DNA from: CBDCCV01 sp965215025
GTDB lineage: Bacteria; Bacteroidota; Rhodothermia; Rhodothermales; Salinibacteraceae
DNA: 64,000 bases
Assembly: GCA_965215025.1 (NCBI GenBank)
Contig: CBDCCV010000001.1
Span: 1,054,001-1,118,000 of the forward strand
Direction of reading: 5' to 3'
Part shown: positions 18,901 through 26,535 of the stretch, piece by piece
How the letters are laid out: each line of letters opens with the position of its first letter
Numbering within the stretch: position 1 is the first letter of the stretch
Position numbers and translations under genes: made by a program
Notes under the pieces: generated by a model
Told to the model about the DNA's origin: nothing
Seen by the model: the letters and a program-made list of their open reading frames with translations, nothing else
Database searches by the model: none

Positions 18901-19065
18901 TACCGCGTGCGCCACTATAAGCGCTACGACATCACGCACGACCCCAACGACCCGAGCGACAAGTGGCGCATCGTCCGCCTCCTCAAGCAGGTGACGACGG
19001 TGAGCGTGGAGACGGTGGAGACGGTCGAGGCGCTGCCGGAACTGGGCTTGCCGGAAGGCGAGTAA
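15970..19065 (+). CDS. type ISP/IIG-like restriction-methylation protein
   Basis: The 1031-residue single-chain protein has an N-terminal PD-(D/E)xK-type nuclease region (RIRIDGALLDD with Asp66; FWEAK with Glu81 and Lys83). A helical connector follows, then an N6-adenine methyltransferase with DPFVGTGNFI (about 341-350) and NPPY (449-452), and a C-terminal target-recognition half. No helicase motifs are visible, so it is closer to a type IIG fusion than to helicase-containing type ISP enzymes, although databases use the ISP name for this family. It would methylate and cut foreign DNA in one polypeptide. An in-frame stretch at 17709-17740 (NGGAGERENG) consists of a repeat word also found at 45880-45894. 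The last ~30 codons have a diverged second copy at 19882-19974. Confidence 0.85.
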   Translation: MPLRLAPGDAAVQDYYRQLEQYEAVGARHEGAVRTAFRDLLASGGRQMGWTLVPEWSPQDKRIRIDGALLDDFRLTHGFWEAKDSDDDLDREIQLKLGKGYPTKNTLFQAPERAVLFQDGSVLMDADLRDPERLVEVLRFFFQYEEPAHEEWTQAVADFKGRVPELGEALRDIIEKELAENAAFKAAFEEFFALCRQAINPNLSRAAVEEMLIQHLLTVRLFREVFHADFARRNIIAREIENVIDALTSRAFSRTDFLKRLDRFYKAIENAADAAEDFAEKQAFLNTVYEQFFQGFAVDVADTHGIVYTPQPIVDFMTRSVAGLLEEEFGTTLGADGVHVLDPFVGTGNFIVRLMQEIPTRKLPAKYGAEGGGPQLHCNEVMLLPYYVAAMNIEHEYYERVGTYAPFEGICLVDTFELVEGKQHDAFVPENTKRIESQTQSPIRVIIGNPPYNAWQVNANDNNQNRKYKILDNRVRETYSADSNATLKNALYDPYVKAIRWASDRIGKEGVVAFVTNNSFVDNRAFDGMRRHLARDFDALYVLDCGGNVRKNPKLSGTTHNVFGIQVGVSINLFVKRASENGGAGERENGCAIHYHRLGEFLRKEERYAALDEAGDWRGIAWERLEPDAKYRWLVDPRTAEFEGFIPIGSKEDKAAEHGEAEAIFKTYSGGVKTNRDAWVYDFDQGALAERVQGMIELYNQEVRRWESRSNRSEDVRDFVLDDDKKIKWDGSLRKYLKRGETATFSDSKLRFAHYRPFVSKWLFFDSTLNNRDYLLPYFLPNRDSSEENDIIWLKTGSDWPVFALATSRIPDLLPQGGSQCFPLYTYDADGTNRRENVTDWALSTFQRHYGDAGITKRDIFHYVYAVLHHEAYRARYEGNLKRQLPRVPLAPDFHAFAEAGAKLAALHVGYEDAAEYPLREVEAEGEAMEWRVEKVRFRQDKAAIRYNAFLTLEGIPEKAHRYRLGNRSALEWLVDQYRVRHYKRYDITHDPNDPSDKWRIVRLLKQVTTVSVETVETVEALPELGLPEGE

Positions 19066-19101
19066 CACACGCCCCCTTCCTCTACTTCCCTACGGACTGC
19101 G

Positions 19102-19380
19102 ATGCTTGACGTAAAAAAGGCTGCACAGGTCGCCTTCGAGTATTTCGACGACCTGTACGAGAACGCGCCCGTCTCCAATGTGCTGCTGGAAGAGGTCGAG
19201 AAGGTCGAAACCGAAGGCCGGACCGTCTGGCATATCACGCTGGGGTTTGTGGACGAAGGCGCGGGCGGCGGGGCCATCGCGGCAATGACGCGCAAGCCGC
19301 GCCGCTACAAGCGCTTCGAGATTGATGCGGAAACGGGTGAGGTGCTGTCCATGACGATCCGCTCGGTCGAAAATGCCTGA
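19102..19380 (+). CDS. small protein paired with a PIN-domain protein
   Basis: This 92-residue protein begins MLDVKKAAQVAFEYFDDLYE and continues with LLEEVEKVETEGRTVWHITL and YKRFEIDAETGEVLSMTIR. The latter resembles the small PepSY-like alpha-beta module with a DxxTGEV turn. I have seen similar small proteins encoded directly before PIN-domain proteins in other bacteria. Here its TGA lies inside the start of the PIN gene (8-base overlap), which implies coupled translation. An antitoxin or chaperone role is inference only. Confidence 0.75.
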   Translation: MLDVKKAAQVAFEYFDDLYENAPVSNVLLEEVEKVETEGRTVWHITLGFVDEGAGGGAIAAMTRKPRRYKRFEIDAETGEVLSMTIRSVENA

Positions 19381-19870
19381 TCCCATCGGTCAGCTTTTCG
19401 CCCGCTACCGCACGCGCGGGCTGCTCGTGGACACGAATCTGCTGGTGCTCTACGTTGTCGGCCTGCTCGGCCCGCGTCAAATCACGTCTTTCAAAAGAAC
19501 CAGCGCCTACGAACCGGACGACTTCGACTTGCTGGCGCGCGTCATGGAGCGCTTCGAGACCGTGGCAACGACGCCGCACGTCCTCACCGAAACCAGCAAT
19601 CTGCTGGGCCAGCTTCCGGGAAAGACAGCCGCACAGGGGCGCGCCGTGCTGAGCCAGTTGGTGCCCCTTCTGCACGAGACGCATCGCCCCGCTTTGGTGC
19701 TCTCCAAGCACCCGCAGTTCCAACAGTTCGGCCTGACGGACGCAGGCATTGACGAAGTGGCTTCTGGCACGTACCTCGTGCTCACCGATGACCTGCCGCT
19801 GTACCACTACCTGGCCGGGCAGGGGCAGGACGCGATCAACTTCAACCATCTTCGTCCGGCAAACTGGTAA
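19373..19870 (+). CDS. PIN-domain protein (putative ribonuclease)
   Basis: The 165-residue protein contains LLVDTNLLVLYVVG (first acidic residue of PIN nucleases), PHVLTETSNLLGQL (conserved Glu) and YLVLTDDLPLYHYL (distal Asp pair), the usual PIN layout. PIN proteins are Mg-dependent ribonucleases and are often toxins of toxin-antitoxin pairs. It overlaps the preceding 92-residue gene. The pair sits between the restriction-methylation gene and a diverged relic of that gene's 3' end, which suggests that it arrived as a unit. It is not a canonical VapC in length or in its partner, so it may belong to a less-described PIN group. Confidence 0.75.
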   Translation: MPDPIGQLFARYRTRGLLVDTNLLVLYVVGLLGPRQITSFKRTSAYEPDDFDLLARVMERFETVATTPHVLTETSNLLGQLPGKTAAQGRAVLSQLVPLLHETHRPALVLSKHPQFQQFGLTDAGIDEVASGTYLVLTDDLPLYHYLAGQGQDAINFNHLRPANW

Positions 19871-19881
19871 CCTCCGGAGAC

Positions 19882-19974
19882 CTCGTACGCCTCGTCAAGC
19901 AGGTGACGACGGTGAGTGTGGAGACGGTAGAGATCGCCGAGGCGCTGCCGGACCTCGGCCTGTCGAAAGCGTGA
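19882..19974 (+). pseudogene. relic of a restriction-methylation gene 3' end
   Basis: Translation gives LVRLVKQVTTVSVETVEIAE then ALPDLGLSKA and a stop. This matches the last residues of the intact gene (IVRLLKQVTTVSVETVETVE then ALPELGLPEGE, ending 19065) in order and reading frame, with several differences at both protein and DNA level. No start or upstream part is present. It is therefore a diverged 3' fragment, separated from the intact end by the small-protein/PIN pair. The 15-bp tandem repeat starts within its last codons. Confidence 0.8.
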
Positions 19975-20126
19975 ACGTCGAAAGCGTGAACGTCGAAAGC
20001 GTGAACGTCGAAAGCGTGAACGTCGAAAGCGTGAACGTCGAAAGCGTGAACGTCGAAAGCGTGAACGTCGAAAGCGTGAACGTCGAAAGCGTGAACGTCG
20101 AAAGCGTGAACGTCGAAAGCGTGAGC
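19962..20126. repeat. 15-bp tandem repeat, 11 units
   Basis: GTCGAAAGCGTGAAC is repeated without change ten times from 19962 to 20111; an eleventh unit with one change (GTGAGC) fills 20112-20126, and a partial unit (GTCGAAGG) follows. The first unit overlaps the stop codon of the methylase-gene relic. The unit length is a multiple of three, so copy-number change would not shift frame. In the frame of the downstream kinase it would encode VESVN repeats with an in-frame GTG in every unit. There are no spacers, so it is not a CRISPR array. Confidence 0.95.
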
Positions 20127-20150
20127 GTCGAAGGCAGAAAAAGACATATT

Positions 20151-20782
20151 GTGCCGCCCGAAGCCCTCATCGTCGCCGGACCCAACGGCGCGGGGAAGTC
20201 CACCTTCGCGCAGGAGTACCTCGCGGAGCACGACCTGCCGTTCCTGAGCGCCGACGCTGTGGCCGAGCAGCTCCGCCCAGACGATCCTACGGCGGCACGC
20301 ATCCGGGCCGGGCGCGTCTTTCTCGAGCGCCTGGCCGAAACGATCCGCAGCGGGCGCAGCTTTGTGGTGGAAACGACGCTGGCCGGACGTGGCTTTCTGC
20401 AGACGATGCGGCAGCTACAGGCAGAAGGCTACGACATCACCATCGTGTTCCTCTTTGTGGACTCGCCGCAGACGAGTATTCGCCGTGTCGAAGAGCGCGT
20501 GCGCAAGGGTGGGCATCATGTGCCGAACGAAGCCGTGCGGCGACGGTACTACCGGAGCATGAGCAACTTCTGGAACGAGTACCGTCGGCTGGCCGGCGCT
20601 GGCACCTCTACTACAATGGCACCAAAGGTGCGCGGCGCGTCGCCAGCGGAACAAGCGAGCGCTACGCCGTGACGGATGAGCACTTACTGAACATGTTCTT
20701 AGATCGTCTTGAAGACGCCCAAGCCAATGAGAACAAAAGCCGCCTCTCCGGACGCGCAGGACGCGAATGCGCTCGACTATGA
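20151..20782 (+). pseudogene. zeta-toxin-like kinase gene with a frameshift
   Basis: From the GTG at 20151 the protein starts VPPEALIVAGPNGAGKSTFA, a P-loop close to the N-terminus as in zeta toxins and related small kinases. It continues with FVVETTLAGRGFLQTM and IRRVEERVRKGGHHVPNEAV, family-like segments. At about 20590-20602 the frame is lost. The continuation is in the -1-type frame (WHLYYNGTKGARRVASGTSE) and ends at a TGA at 20780-20782 that overlaps the next ATG (ATGA), a normal operon junction. One missing base would restore a ~210-residue protein. Zeta toxins phosphorylate UDP-activated sugars; other family members act on different substrates. Real decay or a sequence error cannot be told apart here. 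Confidence 0.75.
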
Positions 20783-20970
20783 CGCACGAGCAAGCCGCTG
20801 CGTTTGACCGCATCATGAGCCGGGCCGTGCGGCGGGCGCAGGAGGAGAGCCGCCGCCTCAGCGTGCCGAACGTGTACAGCTACGGCGGCACGATCTACTA
20901 CGAGGCGCCCGACGGCACGCTCACCACCGAGGACCCGTACCGGGCGCCCAAGGACGAGGCCGGGCGCTGA
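20779..20970 (+). CDS. small partner protein of the zeta-like kinase
   Basis: The 63-residue protein starts MTHEQAAAFDRIMSRAVRRA and ends with SVPNVYSYGGTIYYEAPDGT and a short tail. The motif of a helix followed by 'Ser-Val-Pro ... Tyr-x-Gly-x-Ile-x-Tyr-Glu-x-Pro-Asp-Gly' is typical of short proteins encoded next to zeta-like kinases in many bacteria. Its ATG overlaps the stop of the kinase (ATGA), so the two were co-translated. An antitoxin role is inferred from this arrangement. It remains intact although the kinase frame is broken. Confidence 0.7.
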   Translation: MTHEQAAAFDRIMSRAVRRAQEESRRLSVPNVYSYGGTIYYEAPDGTLTTEDPYRAPKDEAGR

Positions 20971-21064
20971 GAGAATGGCGGAAGCGCCGAACGGGTGCGC
21001 GGCGCCAGCGTAAGCAAAAACACCAGCGCCCCGAGCCGCCCACCGCTCTCAGCCCCCGCCCCTC

Positions 21065-22531
21065 ATGGACGAACCGCAACCGTACCTCGAACACGGCGCG
21101 CACCGCGACGCCGAAGCCGGCCCGCAAGGCCCCGCCCGCAAAGCCTTTGAGGTCAACCTCGACAACTCGAAGTACGGCACCTTCGCCGAGATCGGGGCCG
21201 GGCAGGAGGTGGCGCGCTGGTTCTTCTACGTCGGCGGGGCGGCCGGGACCGTAGCCAAGACCATGTCCGCCTACGACATGGTCGTGAGCGACATGATCTA
21301 CGGCAAGTGCCCGCGCTACGTCTCGCGCGAGCGGCTCACCGCCATGCTCGACCACGAGTACGACCTCTTGGTGAAGCGCCTGGACGAGCCGCGCGGGCAC
21401 GAGTCCACCTTCTTCGCCTTTGCCGACACGGTGGCGGCCAAGGCGCACCGCGGCCCGGACGAGGGGCACGGCTGGGTCGGCATCCGCTTCCAGACGCACC
21501 CGCGCCGCGCGCCGAGCCAGGTCGTGCTGCACGTGCGGATGCTCGACGAGGAGAACGCGGCGCAGCAGGAAGCCCTCGGCATCGTGGGCGTGAACCTCGT
21601 CCACGGCGCCTTTCACCTCTACGAGGATCCGGAAAAGCTGCTCACCTCGCTCCTGGACGACCTCAAGCCGGGGCGCGTCGAGATCGACATGGTGGCCTTC
21701 TCCGGGCCGGCGTTCAAGGAGATCGACCACCGCCTCGTGAGCCTGCAGCTCGTGAAGCACGGCCTCAGCCGCGCGGCCATGTTCGCGCCCGATGGCGAGA
21801 TCCTCCAGCCCTCCGAGGCGCTCTACAAAAAGGCGGCGCTCGTCGAGCGCGGCACGTACCAGGCCGTCACGCACGCGCACCTGGACATGCTCGAACGCGC
21901 GCGCGCGCGCTTCACCGAACGCGACGACGTGGACCCCGAGAAGCTCGTCGTCTTCATGGAGATGACCATGCAGGAGCTGGAGGAAACGGGCGGCACGAGT
22001 TACGACGACTTCCTCCTGCGCGCGGACATGCTCGAGGCCACCGGCGCCACCGTGCTCATCTCGAACTACCTCGAGCACTACCACGTGGCGCAGTACCTGG
22101 ACCGCCTCACGAGCCGGCCCATCGGCCTGGTCACGGGCATCGCCACGCTCCAGCGGCTCTACCAGCCGGAGTACTACGAGGACCTGCCCGGCGGCGTGCT
22201 CCACGCCTTTGGCCTGCTCTTCGGCAACGAGGACGTGGTGCAGATGTACGTCTACCCGCAGCTTGATACCAGCAACGGCGCCGGCAACGGCACGCTCGTG
22301 CGCGCCGAGACGCTGGAGCTTGACCCGCCCCTGAACCACCTCCACCGCTTCCTCCTGGAGAGCGGCGCCATCGAAGACCTCGAAGACGTCTCGCCCGAGC
22401 GCCTCGCGGGCGGCTACCCCGCCGATGTGATCAAAAAGCTCGAAGCGGGCGACCCGGCCTGGAAGGAGATGGTGCCCGAGGCCGTGGCGCGCGTCCTCAG
22501 CACGTCCAAGCGCTACGGCGAGGCCGCCTAA
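21065..22531 (+). CDS. conserved hypothetical protein (~490 residues)
   Basis: The 488-residue soluble protein contains NSKYGTFAEIGAGQEVARWF then FYVGGAAGTVAKTMSAYDM near the N-terminus, a strongly conserved-looking block. I recognise this block from a widespread bacterial family that databases label inconsistently. Other well-ordered segments are MLDEENAAQQEALGIVGVNL, EIDMVAFSGPAFKEIDHRL and LVTGIATLQRLYQPEYYEDL. There is no signal peptide or membrane helix, and no catalytic motif I can name. It ends before a bidirectional terminator shared with the convergent glycosidase gene. Function is not assigned. Confidence 0.8.
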   Translation: MDEPQPYLEHGAHRDAEAGPQGPARKAFEVNLDNSKYGTFAEIGAGQEVARWFFYVGGAAGTVAKTMSAYDMVVSDMIYGKCPRYVSRERLTAMLDHEYDLLVKRLDEPRGHESTFFAFADTVAAKAHRGPDEGHGWVGIRFQTHPRRAPSQVVLHVRMLDEENAAQQEALGIVGVNLVHGAFHLYEDPEKLLTSLLDDLKPGRVEIDMVAFSGPAFKEIDHRLVSLQLVKHGLSRAAMFAPDGEILQPSEALYKKAALVERGTYQAVTHAHLDMLERARARFTERDDVDPEKLVVFMEMTMQELEETGGTSYDDFLLRADMLEATGATVLISNYLEHYHVAQYLDRLTSRPIGLVTGIATLQRLYQPEYYEDLPGGVLHAFGLLFGNEDVVQMYVYPQLDTSNGAGNGTLVRAETLELDPPLNHLHRFLLESGAIEDLEDVSPERLAGGYPADVIKKLEAGDPAWKEMVPEAVARVLSTSKRYGEAA

Positions 22532-22564
22532 CCCCGGCCCCCCCCAAGGCGCCCGTCCAACGAA

Positions 22565-22606
22565 GAACGCCCCGCGCTGGCGACAACAAGCCGGCGCGGG
22601 GCGTTC
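22565..22606. terminator. bidirectional hairpin between convergent genes
   Basis: GAACGCCCCGCGC at 22565-22577 pairs perfectly with GCGCGGGGCGTTC at 22594-22606, followed on the plus strand by CCCCTTTCT. It lies between stops at 22531 and 22633 of convergent genes and can serve both. Confidence 0.75.
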
Positions 22607-22632
22607 CCCTTTCTACGGCGCGCTCGCGCCGG

Positions 22633-25600
22633 CTACTTCACGAGGATCATCGTCCGGGCGCCGGCGAAGCGGCCGGCCTCCAGGCGGTAGAGGTACGTGC
22701 CGCTCGGGAGGCCGGCGGCCGACCAGCGCGCCGTGTGGACGCCCGCCGGCCGCTCGGCGTCTACGAGCGTGGCCACCTTCCGGCCCAGCAGGTCGTAGAC
22801 CGTCAGCACGACGCGCGATCTCTCCGGCAGCGCGTAGCGGATGGTGGTGGACTGCCCAAAGGGGTTCGGGTAGTTCCCCCACAGCGCGAACGCTTCGGGC
22901 AGCGCCCCGCCGCGCTCATGCGCCTGCGGGTCGAGCGTTTGGGCCGCCGCCTCGACGCAGCGTTCGAGCGTCACCTCCAGGTCCGTGATCCGGTAGCCGC
23001 TCGTCGTGCCGCCGAGGTCGCTGGCGAACGTGAAGGTGACCTGGTTCTGGCCCTCTTCGAGCAGGGCGAGGTCGAGCGGCGCCGTGCCCGTGAGGAGGTC
23101 GCCGTTCTGCCCGTCGGGTTCGATGGCGCCGGCGGGGACCGCCACGGCCGCGCCGTTCACGGCCATCGACGCCTCTTCGGGTTGGTCGATGTCGTCGGCG
23201 GTGACGGTGATGGCGGCGCTCTCGACGTCGGTGAGGTCGAGGTCGAGCGTGGCCGTCTTCTGCGTGCCCACCGGCGTGCCGAAGAAGTCCAGCGGCAGGC
23301 CCTCGGCCGAGATCACCTCTTCCTCCGTGCTGGTGCAAGAGCCGCCGCCGCCGCCGTCGGTGCTGGCGACGAGCACGGCGCCGACCTTGGCGTTGTTGAC
23401 GTCGGTGTCGAAGACGATGTTGAGCGTGCCGTCGCTGACGCTCACCGTCTCAGTGACGTCGTAGGCGGCGTCGTGGCCGACCTCGGCGTAGAGGTCGAGG
23501 TCGGTGACCACCTCGTCGCCCTCGATGATTACGTCGAAGACGCGCTTGCCGGAGGCGTTCCAGTAGACCTCGGCAAAGCGGAGCGTGACCTCGTAGGTGC
23601 CGTCCTCCAGGGGCACGTCGTAGGAGAAGTTGCCGTAGCGCTCGCTCTGGTAGAGCGCGTCGGCCTCGGTGCCGGCGATGGCGTCGTTGGTGCTGTACGT
23701 GCGGCCGCCGCTGAAGCCGTCGTCGGCCTCGTAGGCAGTGCCGTCCGGGGCGGTGTAGGCGTTGCCGCCGGCGTTGACGGCAAAGACCACCTCGCCGCCG
23801 TCACCGCCGCCGTCATCCTCGACCACGGTGAAGCTGATGGTGAGCGCCGGGCCGGCCTCGCCCTGCGCGCCGTCCTGGGCAAAAGGCGTGGCCGTGAGCG
23901 TGTGCGCGCCCAGCGACGGCGTCCACGGGTTGTAGTCGCCGTTCGGCGAGTCGCCCTGGATGGCGTACGGGGCGTTGTTCTCCGTCTGGTAGTTATCGTC
24001 GCCGTCGTAGCCGAAGCGGACGCTGCTCGTGGCGCCGTTGGCGTTGGCGCGCACGCTCAGGTTCGTTGTCGGCAGCGCGGCGAAGTCGAGCACGTCGCCG
24101 TCTTCGAGCGGGCCGAGGTCTTCGTCCGTATCGGCGTTGACGAGCGTGAGGCTGGTGATGGCGGGGCCGCCGCCGTCGGTGGGCGTGAGGATGGCGAGGG
24201 CGTCTTCGGAAAAAGGCGCGTCGAGCGGGCCGTTGGTGGTGGTCGTCTGGCGGTCGCCGGTGCGCGGGTTGATCCATTCGACGTCGAAAGAGCCGTCCAC
24301 GGCGCCGCTGCCGTCTTTGAGGTAGACGGCGTAGACCTGGCCGGCCTGCCCAAAGGCGTAGCCGTCACCGCTCTGGAGGAAGTCGTCGAGCGGTTCCATC
24401 TCGGTGAAAGGCAATTCTTCAAGCGTCTCGCGCCCAATGCGGACGTAGTCCCACCACGCATCGCGCGAGCGGAAGTCGTCCAGGTCGAGGTCGTCGTCCG
24501 GATGGCTGTAGCCGAAGTACCACTCCGTGCCGTAGGCGCCGGAGAGGTAGGAGGCGTAGAGCACCTCGCGGGCGTCGTCGTAGTTGCCGGAGTAGACGCC
24601 GTCCCCAGCGTTCCCCGGCTCATCGACGGAGACGAGCCAGGGCCGGCCCGCATCGGCGGAGGACTCGCGCCAGGTGCGCACAGCGTCGGACGCCTGCGAG
24701 TCGGACATGCCGCTAAGCTGGATGGACGGCCCCTCGAAGTCGTTGTAGCCCAGGAGCGGGTTGTACACGCTAGCCTTCTGGCCGGGGTACGTGTGCACGA
24801 CGACGGGGTGGTCGTACGGGTCGAGCGCGTGGAAGTAGCTCGCAAAGGCTTTTCGCTGCGCGTCGGTGTTCGTGTTCTCCTCGCCCAGGTTCCAGTTCAG
24901 CGCGTGGTGGTGCGCGAAGCGGGCGATGAGTTCGCGGTAGTAAAGCTTGCGCGTGTTCCCGAGGGCGCCGCCGTCGAGGAGCTGGTCGTTCTCCGTCTCC
25001 TGTGTCTTGAAGTGGATGAACATCCCAAGCGCGTCGGCATGGCTGAAGACGATCTCCCACTGCGCCAGCTTCGAGACGTCGTAGGTCTGGCGGTTGTTCT
25101 TGCCGGTCCAGGGCCAGGTGTCGTCGCCGTCGCCCTGGACGTTCATCGGGATGAAGCTGAACGAGTTCATCCCCTCGTCGCGCGCGAGGTAGTTCAAGGC
25201 GCCGATCAGCCCCTTGCCCTTGCCGTTTTTCCAGGTCGGGTCGCCGCCGGTCCAGTCCTGGAGGTGCGGGTCGTAGCCGCGGCCCTCGGGCGTGCCGTCG
25301 AAGTCTTCGTAGGCGAAGAGGTTCTCGGGCGAGTCCGGGCCGCTTTTGAGGAAGTACGCGCCATTGGAGAACTGCGGGTAGTGCTTGCCGACGTAGCGGA
25401 GCAGCCCGCGCGCGCGGTTGTCGTCTCCGCTCTTGTTCGTCTCGGCGACGGTGAAGGAGCCGGTCTGCCCGTCGAAGGCGGCAGGCGAGCCAGCGTTAGC
25501 GTCGAGGCTCACAGCCACGCCCGTGCCCGTGCGGAAGCTGGCCTCGAAGGCGTACGTGCCCGTCTGCAAAGGCAGGACGTAGGCGCGCCACTTATTCCCG

Positions 25601-25878
25601 CTCGTGGCCGAGGTGTTGGCGGCGTTGCCGTCGGCGGCGAAAAAGCCGGGGATGGTTAGCTCCGTGCCGTCCGGCGCGGTGACGTTGAGGTTGAAGCGGT
25701 GGTTGGTGAAGGTGGCGGCGTTCTCGGAGCGGGTGGGGCCGTCGAAGGTGACGGCTACGGGGTGGTAGCGTTTCAACTCGCCGCTGACCTCCTGCGCCTG
25801 CGCCGCCGGCGCAAGCGCGGCGAGAAGCGTGAGAAAGGCGAGGAGGGCGGGCGGGTAGAGCAGTCGGGGTGAAAGCAT
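22633..25878 (-). CDS. secreted multidomain glycosidase-like protein with malectin domain and type IX-type sorting tail
   Basis: From the ATG at 25878 the 1081-residue protein has a signal peptide (ending PAAQAQ). An N-terminal beta domain follows (YHPVAVTFDGPTRSEN; like DUF5060 of glycoside hydrolases), then a TIM-barrel-like catalytic region (GALNYLARDEGMNSFSFIPM; LNWNLGEENTNTD with a likely catalytic Glu). An Ig-like segment precedes a malectin/CBM57-type domain at about 695-835 (FAVNAGGNAYTAPDGTAYEA), followed by a beta domain. The C-terminus is a ~80-residue FlgD-like tail (WGNYPNPFGQSTTIRYALPE ... GLPSGTYLYRLEAG) typical of type IX secretion substrates in Bacteroidota. It probably degrades an external polysaccharide; the substrate is unknown. 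The ATG is chosen because the signal peptide starts there. Confidence 0.85.
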   Translation of the reverse strand: MLSPRLLYPPALLAFLTLLAALAPAAQAQEVSGELKRYHPVAVTFDGPTRSENAATFTNHRFNLNVTAPDGTELTIPGFFAADGNAANTSATSGNKWRAYVLPLQTGTYAFEASFRTGTGVAVSLDANAGSPAAFDGQTGSFTVAETNKSGDDNRARGLLRYVGKHYPQFSNGAYFLKSGPDSPENLFAYEDFDGTPEGRGYDPHLQDWTGGDPTWKNGKGKGLIGALNYLARDEGMNSFSFIPMNVQGDGDDTWPWTGKNNRQTYDVSKLAQWEIVFSHADALGMFIHFKTQETENDQLLDGGALGNTRKLYYRELIARFAHHHALNWNLGEENTNTDAQRKAFASYFHALDPYDHPVVVHTYPGQKASVYNPLLGYNDFEGPSIQLSGMSDSQASDAVRTWRESSADAGRPWLVSVDEPGNAGDGVYSGNYDDAREVLYASYLSGAYGTEWYFGYSHPDDDLDLDDFRSRDAWWDYVRIGRETLEELPFTEMEPLDDFLQSGDGYAFGQAGQVYAVYLKDGSGAVDGSFDVEWINPRTGDRQTTTTNGPLDAPFSEDALAILTPTDGGGPAITSLTLVNADTDEDLGPLEDGDVLDFAALPTTNLSVRANANGATSSVRFGYDGDDNYQTENNAPYAIQGDSPNGDYNPWTPSLGAHTLTATPFAQDGAQGEAGPALTISFTVVEDDGGGDGGEVVFAVNAGGNAYTAPDGTAYEADDGFSGGRTYSTNDAIAGTEADALYQSERYGNFSYDVPLEDGTYEVTLRFAEVYWNASGKRVFDVIIEGDEVVTDLDLYAEVGHDAAYDVTETVSVSDGTLNIVFDTDVNNAKVGAVLVASTDGGGGGSCTSTEEEVISAEGLPLDFFGTPVGTQKTATLDLDLTDVESAAITVTADDIDQPEEASMAVNGAAVAVPAGAIEPDGQNGDLLTGTAPLDLALLEEGQNQVTFTFASDLGGTTSGYRITDLEVTLERCVEAAAQTLDPQAHERGGALPEAFALWGNYPNPFGQSTTIRYALPERSRVVLTVYDLLGRKVATLVDAERPAGVHTARWSAAGLPSGTYLYRLEAGRFAGARTMILVK

Positions 25879-26535
25879 AGGAGGTACCGAAAGGGTGACG
25901 TCGAGGTGGGGGCCGCCCCAAAGAGGCGATCCTTGGCGCCGCAGAGGCTGGGTGAGGCCTCCAAAAGCTGTTCGGCAACTGCCAAGCGTTTGCGTTGCTG
26001 AGGTCCCCTCCCCGGTGCCGGGACAGGCCTGGACATGAGGGGGATCTTTACGACTTGCCAAGCAGCCTCTCAGAGCGTCCTTTCCGCAAGGAGCCTCCCG
26101 ATTCGGGAACGACATGCCTCTTGCAACGCATCCGGCGCGGTAACTGAAGACAAGGTACGAGGCAACGCGCTTAAAGAGAAGCCCCTGCCTGAGCGGTGCC
26201 CGCTCCTTAATAAATCTAAAACAGAAGAAAGATGAGAGGCGAAGCGTTCTCCGGTTTCAGCAGCCGTATCAGCGACGTCAAGAGCGCGCTATCTTCTTTT
26301 GCGATACGTGTGTAACATGTCGGTCGAGCTTGCGGCCGTCCCTGCGGTTTTTCAGATGTCGGGCAGGAAGAAAGAGCGCAACGGCCCTGCGGCAGGGAAA
26401 GCCCTGCTTCGGCGGTGTCGAAGCCGCTTACGCAGGGGCGCTCGCCTGCGCGGCGGCGCCTCGTTGCAAACCGCGCGTGGCGTTCGCGCGTTGCCCCTGA
26501 ACACCCGCCCCCGCCACCCCTGACCGAGGTGACCC
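25879..26535. other. 657-base gap without a recognisable gene
   Basis: The gap lies between the divergent starts at 25878 (minus) and 26536 (plus), so it holds both promoters. I see no convincing coding frame, tRNA or repeat. The centre (about 26150-26300) is locally more AT-rich. A short imperfect hairpin (CCCTGCGGCAGGG) lies at about 26385. Confidence 0.5.

Noticed and set aside
19962..20126. CRISPR array
   Set aside because: Repeats are 15 bp and directly adjacent without spacers, and no cas gene is nearby.
14101..21000. Complete prophage or integrative element with integrase
   Set aside because: No integrase, transposase, portal or terminase gene occurs in the island, and no tRNA borders it.
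22735..25659. Plus-strand 974-codon open frame opposite the secreted glycosidase
   Set aside because: It is antisense to clear signal-peptide, malectin and sorting-tail coding sequence; the Val/Arg/Gly-rich product has no recognisable domain.
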